A stretch of DNA of 64,000 bases from Tubulanus polymorphus (GCF_964204645.1 NC_134033.1:11429155-11493154), one strand, 5' to 3'. Positions 1 to 13,165 are shown, counted from the first letter of the stretch. Notes: generated from the letters alone by a model not told the origin. Numbers and translations: made by a program.

Positions 1-292
1 CTTTTTGAATATATGATCTGGTCGATAAACTGCCCAAATGTGAAATCATCGACGTTATTTTGAGTTTTCATACATAATGCTAGAATATCTACGCACACAC
101 GGATCCTGCTTACAGTTATGCAGATAATCTTGAACCAAATTTAGTGTGCGATACATTTAGATTAATTATCATATAATTCAACATACATTTATAAAGGCAT
201 GTAGTTGAACCATAGATATCATCCTGATCAAATCAAAATCGCGATCTGGATTAAGCAATGTTGATTGTATAAGTATTTTTACTATTTTTCAG
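1..292 (+). other. Intron of TTC14 (upstream part)
   Basis: AT-rich sequence with no convincing coding exon, ending in a pyrimidine-rich acceptor just before 293. It is read as the intron upstream of the first TTC14 exon visible here. The exons for the N-terminus and S1 domain would lie before the window. Confidence 0.6.
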
Positions 293-3200
293 GGAGTATT
301 CGATGATAACGAAGAAATGCCTTTGCATTATCGGTAAGATATTAGATACATTTTACTTGTCTATAGCCATATAAACAGATATTTTCAAGCACTGGCTGGA
401 CCCCAGTAGTAATCTAATGACATGGCTGCTATATCTGAAAAATATCTTTTCACCGTATTCCGATTTGCCTAGATCTGCCCCTGTAGATGTTCTTAACAAA
501 GAGTAGTTTCAATTTGGATTTGTATTTGCAATGCTAGATTTATTTTACCGGTCCGAACTTCGACAGCCTGCTCTAAAGGCTCTTGTTCGTTTTCCCAAAT
601 TGTCTAGAACTTCCCGATTTTCTCGATGAAGTCTCAACATTCACGGACCTCACATGATTCTCAATTCTGAAACGTATTTAGGCATCATTTATTTAAATGT
701 ACGCATAAAATTTGAATTTTTCAACCCCCCTTCCCCCTCTGTACGCAAAATCGGCCATTTTCTCATATACATTAAGCATTACAGTACGCAATTGCACTGA
801 CCCCTCCCCTAATGCGTACGTAATAAATGAATGACTCCTTACGATGTTGTTGTTCAGGTTAAGCGAGTCGGTGATCGGAAAATCTTACAGTCGAATGCTG
901 GAGACGACTTCGTCGTTCAACAACCAGAACAACGTCGCGTATTTAGGAAATTTTTTCCGCCTCGACGAAAGCGCGCCGCCGTCGTTGATGAGAGGACTGC
1001 GACGGTTAGAAATACCGAAGCACGAATACGCCGACTCGTTGCAGAAAACGCAGTCGTACAAGTTTTCGTTGAGAAGCGTCGCGGATGGCGTGCGAGAATT
1101 CAAGGCGGGAAACTGCACTGAGGCGATACAACACTTGAACAAGGCTTTGAAAATCGACCCGCAAAATGTTGAGGCTCTCGTCGCGAAAGGTGCCCTGTAA
1201 GTAGAGAAATCCAGATCTGACTAAAATTTCTATTTGAGAGTAGTTTTTTCATTTTAGAGCTTACTCTATGATCCTGGGTCCTGTTGTTCAAAAGTTTGCT
1301 TAGATTTAAACAAGTAATAGTTGACATAATGACAATTAAAAGTGCATTGTTACTATGATACTCTCCCCTGGTGGTAGTTGAGTTCCTTGGTCGAAGGAAA
1401 AATCTTCCTCTAATCCGCGCGAATGAGTGGTTGCTGGTTTGGGATGAAGAAGAAACTCTACTCAAATCTGTTTATTATTTCTCTTAGTTTCGCCAATAAC
1501 GAGAGCTACCTGAAAGCGATAGAAGATTTTGAGAAGGCGCTCGAACTGAATCCTCACCATGTGAACGCTCGAAAGTATATCTGCCAAACGCTGGTCGCGT
1601 ATGGAAGAAGGTGAGAGAATCTCTCGTGTAGTCTTTGTGTTTCCATTTCATGTTTCACATGGAACAGCTCTTCAGGAACCGAATGATTGAATCATTAACC
1701 CAAAGATCAATTTCAGCATACAAAGGGAGAAATGTGGCTTAGCCATGTTCTAGTTGAAGGTTGTTTTAAAATTGGATTGGATTTTAATTGAAATGTAGAA
1801 AGAATTCTGAAAGATGTTTCTGTGAGTGTTTTTTTCTGGAGCATTCACTGTAGAGAGGTTTCACTATTCCTCGCTTGCCTCAATGGCGGTGCCAGTATCC
1901 CTTCGAATTGAGTTAAGTTTAAGTCTTTGTTTTGATTGAATTGTAGCTTACAAGAAATGAAAAACTACAAAGATGCGATGGCTTTTTACCGACGAGCTCT
2001 GGTTATTAATAAGGAATTCGACGAAGCGAAAGAATGCATCGACGAATTGGAACAAACCAAGAATAACGAGGTATGATTTGAATATCAAGCCATTGATTTG
2101 GGCACATCCATTTAGTCTGTCATGTAAACACCTTATTTTTCACGAGTAGTAAACATTCGACCTTACCCGGAGCTGCCAAGATTGATTTGGCTTATTCTTT
2201 TCAAAAACCAGGGCCCGGTTTCATAGAGTGAGTATCAAAGTTATCCCTAGGGGTAAATCCTCAATCTGGGTGACAACCACCATAGTAACAATGAGAAACC
2301 ATGGTTATAACTGACAGATTTCAAAATGTTCCCAGGGACTATCTTTCTTCCACCTCTATGAAACTCAGCCCATCAACCTTGGATTGGCGAGCGACCAGTG
2401 GCCTGTTTGTATGAAAACTTCTCTGCCATTGTACACCTGTCAATGAGACCGCTCCTGTCCAGCATCGGTCTTTAATGAATTTAATTGGTCTCCTCTTGAG
2501 AGTTGTCTCTTCTGTGAATGGCGGATATTGATTAAATGGCCGAATTCAATCGAGCCATTCTCAAAGCTAAAGAATCTAGAATATTGTCCCAAATAAGATA
2601 ATTGTGATCATTTTATACTAGATATAACAAACTTTTGGTTATAACCAACAGACTTTCTGGTTCAGCGAAGTTCATTGTCATGAAGTTCCACTGTATTTAC
2701 TATGTAGATGATATATGTAATGTTGGCAAATTAAGAATTGGAATGAGAATGGAATAGGCAGAAATAATTAACGAGGTAATTTCTTTTGTACGGTACTTCC
2801 TAACTTCTGTTCTTATTCGCGCAGGATTCAAGTCCGGATAATGAACCGTCGTCATTTAGAAATCAATCTCCACCGCCCCCTCCTGCCGAGACACATCAGC
2901 CTACGGACGCGAAGACACCTGCCGGTGCCGGGCAACGCGATAAAACCGGGCTGGATAAAACAGCAGAGAAGTTGAAACGATTGATCGAAGAAGATAAAGT
3001 ACACAGGTACGACGTAATTATCAGTTGATGTTTTGAAGACATAAAGTTTATCAGCGAGTACAGTAGAACCCGCCTAACCCTTTCAGTGCGTCTTCACTGC
3101 AGTGCGGGGTATGAATCGGTGATGGATTTTGCTAGTACACCGCACTGCGGTGTATTGGTGTAATTAGTAATTAGTTTTTATCTCTATTGAAAGATGGCAG

Positions 3201-6200
3201 CACCTGTCAAACACAGTGAAATATTAGTAACTAACGATACACTGCGCCGCGGTGTAGACGCTTAATAGTGGTATTCCCGTTATTCAACACACTAGGGTGG
3301 AATTTTTTAAAATTTTCAAATTGTCCTCAGCACTATACGGTATTAATTAGTCAGCACTGAAAGGGGTTAATTCAATTGAATCCATCGATGTTACACGCTG
3401 TCCATGTTGGAAGATAGTGTAGAGTCCCATATTAAGAATAAGAGACATAGATCTCTATCGTAATCCCTACCGAGGACAAACTTTTATAAATCTTACAACT
3501 AAAATTCACGTCACGATGACCGTTTGCCTTGGAATTGGCTTGCCTTCAAGAGCAATTATACTGGCCACGTAAGATCTGAATTCAAACAGAGCGATCTTAT
3601 TGGGTTTTTAGCAATGTCTGAAAAGGATAGATCCTGTTTGATGCCTATTTTTCCAGTCACATCATGCAACTCATGTCAAAGGTTATTGTCATCTCACTGG
3701 ATCCGCCCCTAACCCTGCGAGTTAGCCGAGTGAGGATTTGTTTACTGAGCATTTCAAATTATTTGTCTTTCAGACGGAAGAAAAAACGCGGTGGCAGCGA
3801 ATCGGATGATGGAAATCTGTCTCCTAAACGGCGTAAAGCCCACGATACGTCATGGGAGACATCGCCCAATCATAAATCTTATCCGAAGTCCGGCGACTCT
3901 TCGACGCCGGAAAACGAAAACAGATCGAAGAAGTCGAAGCGTCGGAATCAGGAGTTTTGGGACGGGCGCGGCAGCTCGCGATACGACGGCGGCGGCATTC
4001 CGGGAGTCGGAGACGAACGAGAATCGTCAAAACCGACCGATCGGAGAACGTCGCGATCGCCGTCGGCCGGCGAGAAGAAACGTCTGTCGGATAAATACGC
4101 GAAGATCGAAGAATACAAAGAGAAGCATTGTTACAAGGGACGAAAGAAAGAATCGACGTACGAATATAAATTCTACGAGAAAGAATACAAAGAGGAAGAA
4201 CGCGAGCGATCGCAACAACAACAACAAGCGAACCCCGATCCGTCGTCGTCGTGGCGACGAACTGATAAAAACCCGACCGACGACATCGATGATTTAGAGA
4301 AACATCTCTATGGTAGTTCGGAAGGTGGCGCCGGTGGTGATAAGCTGCCGAAAGACGAAGATCGGTTTCCTTCGAATATCCAACAACAACACGATACGAT
4401 GAAAGACAAATGTGAAAAAAGCCAGACCTTCGATCCTAATTTGTATCACAGTCGAAACTTCAGCGGCGAGTATCCCTATGCGTATCCGGGACAGGCGTAT
4501 ATGAGCTGTTGGCCGAATTATCCCAGCAATGAGCAAAGTCAAGCGTTTGACGTCGCTCGACAACGAGCGTCGCAAAATTCAGAGCTGCCGCCGAAGTACG
4601 CTGTTAAAGCTGAACCCGGTGTCTCAATACAGGCAGAGAAAACATCGGAGAAGCGGTCAACGACCGGTCGAGCGTTGTCCGACAAATCTAGGCAACGGAG
4701 AAGATCGTCGAGTAGTTCGAGTTCATCATCGTCTTCGTCAGGTTCGTCGTCGTACTCCAGTTCTTCTAGCCGAAGTTCGAGGTCGCCGACGCCCCGTCGC
4801 AGCTCGAGCAGCAAACGAGATCGAAGCGATCGCGCGAATTCTGCGACGACGGTGCCTAAAATTGAGAACATTCAGCAGATTCCGACAATAGGCACCGGAA
4901 CTAGTCAAATGAGGGACGACGTTCAGGCGTACTGGATGTCGAGTTTCGCGCAAGAGAGCAGTTCGCATGCAGCTATGGCAGCCGATAGTTCGCAGTTGCA
5001 TTGGCAATCGAACGAATATGATTCTAGGGGTTTATATTTGTCGAATGTAGCTATTGATGATTCGAGCAAACAGGAGCTGTTTAACCCGGAGCTGTCTCAG
5101 AAAATGGAAACCGATCACGACGTCGGTCTCGGAGATGTATCGAGGAAAAGGATTCGAGGCGAGACCGCGGCATCTCAAAAAGGTCAATTTACCGTAAAAC
5201 AGGAAAACGAAGAGAAATTAAGTAGATTCGTCGTCAAAAAAGAAAAAGAAGATGATCGCGGCCGCGCTGGGTGGAGGGAAGTCGACATTAAATTAGAAAA
5301 ACAAGATCCAGGTTACGATAAAAACGAGACGAAGTTTAGTACAAAGACAATAAAGAGGGAAGAAGACGAGGGAAGTAGTCGAGAGACGAGTCGTCGGTCC
5401 GATCATTCGAGACGAGTTCGCAAATCGAAATCTCGTTCGTCATCGAGAGATTCGCGGTCACCTTTCCAAACAACGCGACGTCGTCAGATGAAGCATCGCA
5501 TTTCAACGAGATCAGCTTCGCCTTCGAGAACGGCGTCGAGGTCTCCGGTACATAAATCGCCGTCGCCTCATAGTCGTGTGCGTTCGAGTTCTCCAGAGGA
5601 GGAAAGGAAAATTTCGATCGGACGCAAACCGGATGACGAAGAAACGCGCAAAGTATCGGCGGCACCGTTGAAATCGACGCTCGAACTCAAACGCGATTGT
5701 AGTTTGGAACGAGAGATCGGTTTTCGCGAGGAGTACCGACGGCAACAGTTCGGTAAAATCCAAATTTCAGTCGGAGCCGACGGAGAAAAACGCTTCACCG
5801 GAGTTAAGCAAGATGGCGGCGATTCAAGGGAAAAGAGTCAGTCGGTAAAGGGTGATTGTATATACGATGAGGATGAGCTCAATGAACCGGAAATACGTCG
5901 AGTAAACGTAAAACCTCTGGCGGAACAAAGAGGATCGACTGAAGTGAAAACCATGGAGCTAAGGAAGAAGGAAAGCGAGAAGCCGAGCGCGGAGAAAATG
6001 AAACCTAGTCAAACGGGCATGCTGCCACGCACCATTAAGATTAAACCTATTTCAGATGGCAGTCGGTTCGCACCGTTGACGGACCCTCCGACGTCACTCG
6101 TTGAGAAAAAGCCTTTAAAAGAGATGTTCAAGCGTCGATCGAGGAGTAAATCTCTAACGCCTCGTAGAAGTGCATCGTCATCATCATCGTTGTCGTCATC

Positions 6201-7349
6201 TTCTTCGCAATCGCGATCATCGCGGAGTAAGAGCAGAGGTCGAGGGAGAAACTCCAGAAGTGGAAGTAGACATAGACGGCGCTCTCGGAGTAAATTCCGA
6301 CGCAGAAGTCGCTCCGGAAGCAGAAGTAGAGGTAGGAGAGCGTTGCGTAGCCGAAGCAGAAATAGGAGCCGAGGATATTCTTACAGCAGCCGGAGTCGCG
6401 GTCGAAAATATTCTCGAAGTCGTAGTAGAGATAGAAGACGGTACTCGAGAAGCAGGAGTCGAGGACGACGACGTCGACCTTCACGTAGTACTAGTAGAAA
6501 CAGACTGGTCACGCGTAGCATTAAAAAACGAAGCAAGTCTAGAAGTAACAGCAGCGATAAAAGGTAAGTGGACGATGTTTGACTCAATTTTTAGATTCAT
6601 TATATGAAGATTGGAAAGATATCTGGTTTATTCACTCATGCAAAAACTGGTATCAATGTGCAGCCCAGATTAATCACAATTGTAGCGTGAAGTTTGACAA
6701 TCGCTTCATAAAAGTTTAGAAACAATTTTAGAATGTTTTTTTTTGCACCTTGTAGTTGTCCATTTGTTAATTCTGAACACTGTTGATCTCTTGACAATCA
6801 CTGATATAACTGAGATCTGGCTTTTGTAGTCAATTTGTTAGTTCATCTTAAATTGAATATACTTGCGGTAAGGTCCTGAACAGAGGTTTGATGTTTGGAC
6901 GATCAAAAATTGGAAAAACGTTGATTTTTTGATCGCGGTGGGTCTTGGGCCACATTTTTACTGCATCAGAGGCAGGTGTGCATGAGTTACTTCTAATTTC
7001 TAAAACTTTCTGCTCCTTTTGCTTTAGTTCTTCTAGTGAAAAGCCGATAGCGAAGAAATCAGTACCAGTTACTCGGCGGAAGTCTACTGATAAAACACCG
7101 GTGATCCCTGCTATGAAACCAGGCGATGTGGCTAGAACCAAAGAAGAATTTTCAAAGGATGATGATGTTGTTGCATCAAAATCGGCGGCACCCAGCAGTG
7201 AAATAGTGCAAGAAGAGGATGAATCGAAAAAGCCGACGTTAGACGAACTAGAAAGTTTTCTTAGTGAAATGAAAGCTAAGAAGAAAGTCGAATTGAAGGA
7301 AAAGTTTAAAACACAGTTGAAAACAAAAACCGATTTACCATTGTGGTAG
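293..7349 (+). CDS. TTC14: Tetratricopeptide repeat protein 14 (3' part of gene)
   Basis: Seven spliced coding exons can be followed in phase: 293-333, 858-1196, 1488-1610, 1947-2070, 2825-3006, 3774-6563 and 7028-7349 (TAG), together about 1307 codons. The first exon gives [14 protein letters not shown] and the second contains [12 protein letters not shown], both diagnostic of TTC14 downstream of its S1 RNA-binding domain. TPR helices follow, e.g. [20 protein letters not shown], then [20 protein letters not shown], then a third repeat in exon 1947-2070. The 2.8-kb exon encodes a basic, low-complexity tail with poly-Ser (about 4705-4765) and Arg-Ser dipeptides (about 6125-6560), like SR splicing factors. 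The last exon ends in an acidic/lysine-rich segment ([16 protein letters not shown]). The tail is much longer than in vertebrate TTC14, whose full protein is about 770 aa. Family knowledge suggests a nuclear RNA-associated protein; its precise role is poorly known. The 5' exons are outside the window. Confidence 0.93.
2211..2371. mobile_element. MITE with GGGCCC-type terminal inverted repeats
   Basis: A 161-bp segment in a TTC14 intron begins GGGCCCGGTTTCATAGAG and ends with an imperfect inverse of it (CTCTATGAAACTCAGCCC). It has no coding capacity. The ends resemble those of the element at 31864-31995, so this is probably a degenerate member of the same kind of non-autonomous DNA transposon. 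Confidence 0.6.
3076..3370. mobile_element. MITE with CCCTTTCAGTGC terminal inverted repeats
   Basis: The left end reads AACCCTTTCAGTGC and the right end GCACTGAAAGGGG, flanked by TTAA-like sequence. Inside are further palindromic pieces rich in CACTGCGG/CCGCAGTG. The structure fits a non-coding, hairpin-forming DNA transposon derivative sitting in a TTC14 intron. Confidence 0.6.
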
Positions 7350-8345
7350 TTCGGTAATTGTGGTAGAGGCTGTACTGTGTTCGAGGGTTACAACGGTTTT
7401 AAATACATGTATAACTGACGACATGTAAACAGTGTTATACCACTGAGGTATTTGAAAACACTGTCTTTAGCAGTTAATGAGCATTGTAGTTGAGCATCCT
7501 TGAGAGTGAGCCTTTTATGAATAGATCCCCTGATGCTGACTGAACTAGCCGATTAGGGGGCCCTTAGTAAAGTAAGCACATATCAACATAATGGTCTAAT
7601 ACCTAGTGATTGTTCCCAAACAACCAATTGATCGTCTGGTATTCAGACTAAGTAAATTTATCCATTACAAATTGGGACTCAAAAATAGAGACAAAAGTTC
7701 AGTAATGTGATAACTTGAATCTATTTTGACTAAGTTTGTACATGTATGTGTAATAATGGTAGGGTCATTGCTGTGTTCTAATGCCAGTGCTTTGTCGTCG
7801 TTGTGTTGACTTAATTTCCGCAAATCTTTCAGGCAATATCAAGTGGCTCATTATGAAGCTTGTGTAATGGATTAGGCTAAAAAAATTGATTGTTTCTCCT
7901 TTCTGCATGGCTCAAAAGTTGACCCAGCTGATCGCATATAGCTACGTATCCTGTCCATGTTTTTAAATCATGATCAAGCAAACCATCACACTCCCGGCAG
8001 CTATAGAAATGAACTGATAACGAATTTTATTGCATTTAACAAAAGTGAACCGGCCGATTAGGAGAAACAAGGTATCATTTTTATTTAGCCTTTGTCTCGT
8101 TTTGTTCATGCAACATTGAACTTATTTCAAAAGATTAATGTGCTGTAATGCCATGTTAGTGCTTTAACGACTTTCGTAATGTTAGTGGAAAATAATATTT
8201 TGCTAATCTTTGCATTAATTACTTTAATAGCCTACGTGTGCTTAGAGATGTATTAACATATGCATCATTCCTTTGGATTACTCCAAGCTAAAAGCGAATT
8301 TCGTGATGTACAAAACTGTAAATAAATGAATGAAATTGTAAACAA
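7350..8345 (+). other. Probable TTC14 3' UTR and polyadenylation site
   Basis: AT-rich sequence following the TTC14 stop. The first clear AATAAA signal is at 8321-8326, so the transcript probably ends near 8340-8345. I see no other gene here. Confidence 0.45.
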
Positions 8346-9953
8346 AGAACTTATTCTTCTTTTGCGGCCACGAGAGGACAAGGTCAGAGATCAAAGGACT
8401 CGTTTTGCATCCAGAAGATCCTTTACATTTGGTACCAAATATATGGCATTCCGTGCTATCGTAGTAGCTCGTGGTGAGGGGGCTTTGACTTAATAGCGCG
8501 ATCTGACCGTTGTTGGCGGTGCCCCGGCCGCCGACCGAAGTGAACATATTACAAGAGTTCGACGATCATGCTCGACTAGACAGGGAGATCGGCGATACTG
8601 AAAACCAAACGATCACGAAGAAAGACTAGTGACGCGAGTGCCGAACGGCTCCGATTTCAAAACAAGGTACATAATATAGTTAAAATTCGATGCGAGAAAG
8701 GATGACTTTTCTCGTCGATATTTTGAATAATCGGTGCCTCTCCCAGTTAGCGGAGCCTCATCAGCCCTTGCTGATTTCAAATATATATAATCAAATATTG
8801 AATGAATTACACCGAGTGCACCGTAACATTCATATTAAAAAACCCGATTATTGTATGAATTTTTTTTTTGGGGGGGGGGGGGAATAAAGATGATTGATAA
8901 ACTTGAGGCGTTTCGCGTATGCAGCCCGACCGGGGCGGCCCGGCGCTGGTACGGTACTGTCTATTTCAACTTTCGACTTCTGAGGGCATTTCAGGCCGGG
9001 TGGCCTAGCTCAATCATTTTTTGTTGTTGTAGATACCTGATATAAGTCTTCAGAAAGGACTGGCAGTTGAACTAAACTTTGTTTTTTTTTAAATCCATTA
9101 TTCTAGCCCCATCTCAGCGGGGCGTTATAATTCATTTAGAAAGTAGGCCAGCCTCTTCAGTAGTCTACCAACTGCGTTCACCATTTGAGGAAATTTACGT
9201 TCATTTCATATAATTAAGTAGGTTGATGTTTTTTGTATTTTGTTACGTAGTAACCGTCGGTAAATGGTAAACAGACTTCGTTGCAACCAAGGGTCAGAAA
9301 ACGACTAGTTTATTTTCATGGCGGCATCATCGCAGCATAGCAGTGGGGATTTAAATTGTTTTAGTTTTCGATCAAGTTTATTCCATATGCCGGGTGTATA
9401 AATGTGACGTCGCGTCAGTGTTTTATCATGCGGTAACTTCGACAATTCGAAATGTTCAGAGATATTTCTATTGATCAATATTCAATGGTACCCGTGTGCC
9501 CGGTCTATATGCTGGATGTACTATAGAGGTGGTCACGATCGCCCGGCGTGTGTAACAGCGGAACGGTCAACAAACTTCAATGTAAACCCTTTCAACGACC
9601 AGAGACAACAGCGCGGCTGCCGATTGGCCAATATTGAAATACGTCACCGGTCGACGGTGGGTAGAATCACTAAGCCGGTTATTCATCTCTTGATCTTCAC
9701 ACTGTGCAGACATGATTTCGAATATCCTGGCGTTCATCATGGCGATCATCCTGGCGATCATCCTTGCGATTACGCTGCGCTCTACTAGCTGGTTCTTTCT
9801 ATATAAAGAACGACGTCTCGATGTTTTATGTGTTACTGTCCGTCCGTGTGCTGTCCTGTACTGTTCTGTGTTTATTAATCCATTCTGTTTTTCAGCGTCT
9901 AATCCGTTATATTTTTCAGGGCCGATTTCTCTGTCGATTTTCAACGTTCTATG

Positions 9954-10780
9954 GAACAAAACTAATGTCCGAAAGCGTCGGCTCCTTCGCTGGTCATGTG
10001 CAGAAGATATCAGAAAAAGAGTCGGTCAGGAACTGTTGCCCTCTACACGCCCTCATACGGAACACGAAAACCAGGACGACAACTGCTTCACGTTCATTAT
10101 CTAACTGCAGAGTGTGCTTGGCGACGTTAATGACGGGCAAATCTGTCGGATGTTCGCGGTGAAAATGGAGTGGTTATACTGGACTGTCACGCCACTAGTA
10201 TTCATTGGTCCTTGTGACCACTCGGATGAGGGATGGAGTCTACTGTCTCGCCTTTGATTTCTGGTATTCATTGAGTCGGGTAAGGGATTGAGTCTACTAT
10301 CTGCCTTTGATTTCTAGTATTCATTGTGTCCTTGTGACCACTCGGACAGGGATTAATTTTCCTGTCTGCCTTTGAGTACTGGTTTTCATTGTGTCCTTGT
10401 GACCACCTCGGATAGGGATGAAGTCTCTTGTCTGGCTTGGGAGTGCTAGGTTTCATTGTGTCCTTGTGACCACCTCGGGCAGGGATGAAATCTCTTGTCA
10501 CGCCTTTGAGTGCTAGTTGAGATCCTGAATCTCAATTCGGGCAATCTGGTTGTACTGCGCTATTTTTGTCTTGAGCAATCGTACAGGTTTGTCAGTTACT
10601 AACGTCGCTCAGTACATCCTGTAGTTAGATCGTGAACGTGAGGCGTTGTCATTCAGGTTTTCGCGTTCTGTGTGAGGGTGTGTAGAGGGCAGCAAATTCC
10701 TGGCTGACTCTTTTTCTGGTATCCTCTGCACATGACCGGCGTCGGGGAGCCGACGCTTTCAGACATTAGTTTTGTTCTGT
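9954..10780. repeat. Large inverted repeat enclosing an 80-bp tandem array
   Basis: The segment at about 9954-10103 reappears in reverse complement at about 10624-10780 with scattered substitutions and small indels. Shared landmarks are a TGCCCTCTACAC block and a GAACAAAACTAATGTC block. Between the arms lie the 10195-10520 tandem repeats. Open frames differ between arms because of indels, so protein-level conservation is not supported. This may be a fold-back element. Confidence 0.7.
10195..10520. repeat. Tandem repeat, about 75-80 bp unit, 4-5 copies
   Basis: Each unit carries TTCATTGTGTCCTTGTGACC followed by CTCGG, AGGGAT, a TCT(A/C)(C/T)TGTCT-like stretch and CCTTTGA. The second unit is shortened. 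The array fills the centre of the inverted repeat 9954-10780. Confidence 0.8.
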
Positions 10781-10868
10781 ACCAGGTTTTCATCTCTGTT
10801 CTTTTTTATTTCAGGACTCCCACAGAAGACGACGACGCCCCAAGAGGACAGAAGATGACGACACTGAA

Positions 10869-11275
10869 CTCGGCAATCTTGAGAAAGTAAAGTTGATACG
10901 CATGTAAATTACAATTAATCAAAGGATTGTGTGAGTACAGAATGTCTTTCTTTTAATCATTTCAGGTAAACTAAATCTGAACAGGCCCACCATGATTGAG
11001 AAGATGACGGAGACACCATAGGACTATGAAAAAATGATGCTCGGCAATCTTAAGTTGAAAGTTAAGTTGATACACATGTCAATTACAATTAATCAAAGAA
11101 TTGTATGACTACATACAGAATGTCTTTCTTTTACTCATTCCAGGTAAACTTAATCTGAACAGGCCCACCATGATTAAGAAGATGACTGACCATAGGACGA
11201 TGATAAAAGGATATTAAGAAAGTGTCATTCTTTTATTCATTTCAGCTAAACATGAACCTGGAAAGGCCCAGCATG
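10869..11275. repeat. Tandem duplication, about 171-178 bp unit, 2-3 copies
   Basis: CTCGGCAATCTT starts units at 10869 and 11040. The shared element AATGTCTTTCTTTTA..CATT(T/C)CAG occurs before 10965 and 11143, with a third partial copy ending near 11247. Each copy contains a polypyrimidine-AG that looks like a splice acceptor followed by AACAGGCCCACCATGATT, so the array could be duplicated exons of a non-coding RNA. Confidence 0.7.
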
Positions 11276-11334
11276 AGATACACAGAAATTGGTGAGCCAT
11301 CAGCAGCGAATTATCGCCCAACGATGGATTTCTA

Positions 11335-11645
11335 CTATCACTGATTGAGGAGCAGCAGTAGCGGATCTTATAAACACTCGAGGAGCAGCATGGACAATAG
11401 CGCATCTTAAAAACACTGATCCAGGAGCAGCAGAGACAATAATGAATCTTATAAACACTGATTCCGGAGGAGCAAATATATTAGTTCATCTTATAAACAC
11501 TGACTCAGGAGCAGCTAGTACATCTTCTAAACACTTGAGGTGCAGCTAGTGAATCGTATAAACCCTTGATGAGCAGCTAGTGAATTGTATAAACACCGAC
11601 TCAGGAGCAGCTAGTGCATCTTATAAACACTAAGGAGCAACAGAG
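11335..11645. repeat. Degenerate minisatellite, 35-55 bp unit
   Basis: About eight irregular repeats combine AGGAGCAGC or GAGCAGCTAGTG with ATCTTATAAACACTGA-like sequence. Unit length varies. No reading frame is kept across the array. Confidence 0.75.
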
Positions 11646-12059
11646 ACAATAGTGGACTTCGAAGTATAGAAAAGTAATGATTGATTTTTAACTTCACACT
11701 TGTACAAACTGGTCTAGTCAGAAATGTACTTCACGAAATTTACCAGATCTAATTTTACAGTCTACTTGTTGGTAGCGGTAGAACAGTGTATGAATTATTC
11801 AACAAAATGGAAGTTAGGATAATTAGGGTTCTGTTGTCTTAGAAGGAACTACCTACGTTTGAATATTTCAATAAAATCTCATCCAAATACTTCATATTGA
11901 TTGGGTGAACTATTTTCGAGAGGACTAATGAATTTGTAAACAGCCATTCTGTTTTGTAATCTGATTTTAGTTCCTTCCTAGTCACATAAAATCTTTAGGT
12001 TGGTGACGCTGTTTAAATGATCGTGTCCACTGCCTAGTTTCGACTCATAGGTCGGTTGA

Positions 12060-13165
12060 GTTAGTTAATTGTCCTAGTAACGTCCCATGGTTGGGCTGTT
12101 TTTGAAATAGAACCCAAATGTTAGAAGAACGTATACTTCTTTGAGCACTCGCCTGGCATTTTGTATTGATTGTTTTAGGGGTAATCTGGAGAATAAAATC
12201 TGATTGATACAATCTACACGAATGTAAAACAGTTATAAACTTAAAATCATCGATATCATTGTTGATTTTTGTTGATAGTATAATTATTTTGATGCGTTTC
12301 AAAGCTGGGAGAAAAAACGTCAGAATACTTATTTCAAGCGAATTTATTATGTTTGAAAATCTTTAAGTTAAGATGAGGCAAAGTTTGCAAAATTATATTT
12401 TTCTAATAAAAATAATGTCAATAATTATGAAATTAAAGATGGATTTGTTAATCTTAAGCTTTTTAGAGTGAATTCGTAGTTTTATCTCTCAGATTAATGC
12501 TTTTATGTTGAACTGTTTTTGCAATACAGTTCACGTGTTTGTTCATGAGGAACTTATATGATAAAATTCTTGAGTATAATACCTGTCATTTAGCAGCTAT
12601 AATAGTTGTCACAAGAATAAACGACATACATGTTCATCATCATGTTATTAATCTTCAATTGTTATTAGTTTAGTTCAGGCCTATGGCAACTTTTCACCGT
12701 TGTATAGAATTCAGTGGTTCATGTGATTTTTTTGTAATACAGTCATCGTGGTTGAGGAACTTACATTATAATTCCTCAAGCACGTAATCTGGCATTTTCT
12801 ATAATTGTTGTATGAAAATAAATATGATTCATGATGAATATGATTACAACCTTTCAATTGTTTCATGAAGTTTTTAGCAACAATCAAAGGTTAATTCAAA
12901 TGAAGCCCTTTGGGCTTGGCCCTGCTTTGTTTATTTCATAGTTGTTTCTACCATAAGTTTTCTTTGAATAAATATAATTGACTTTTATCACTTGTGGTGA
13001 CTCTTTCTCATATTCGAGAAGTTTGAATTGGTCAATGTGGTCGATTTATGAATTTACAATGGTGAATCCTTGGTCTGACACTAAGCGCAGTATGTCGTTC
13101 TCATATGTTCTCATATTCGAGAAGTTTAAATTGGTCAGTGATGGTCAATTTATGAAAGTTTTAAA
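12060..13165 (+). repeat. Diverged repeats, several bearing AATAAA signals
   Basis: Related segments occur around 12130-12200, 12505-12625 and 12705-12830, each pairing a GAGGAACTTA or GAGCAC motif with CTGGCATTT-like sequence and an AATAAA a few tens of bases later. A separate short duplication (TCTCATATTCGAGAAGTTT) occurs at about 13008 and 13113. This may be multiplied 3'-end sequence of a non-coding transcript or an old repeat. Confidence 0.4.

Noticed and set aside
3791..4891. Many overlapping Arg-rich frames on both strands inside the large TTC14 exon
   Set aside because: They are other-frame readings of low-complexity SR-coding sequence; the spliced TTC14 frame explains the region.
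8278..8547. Minus-strand 89-codon frame
   Set aside because: No recognisable domain, signal peptide or homologue, and it overlaps the probable TTC14 polyadenylation site. Kept only as a possibility in the intergenic entry.
10195..10520. Possible CRISPR-like array
   Set aside because: Units are degenerate, contiguous and without unique spacers, in a eukaryotic genome; it is an ordinary tandem repeat.
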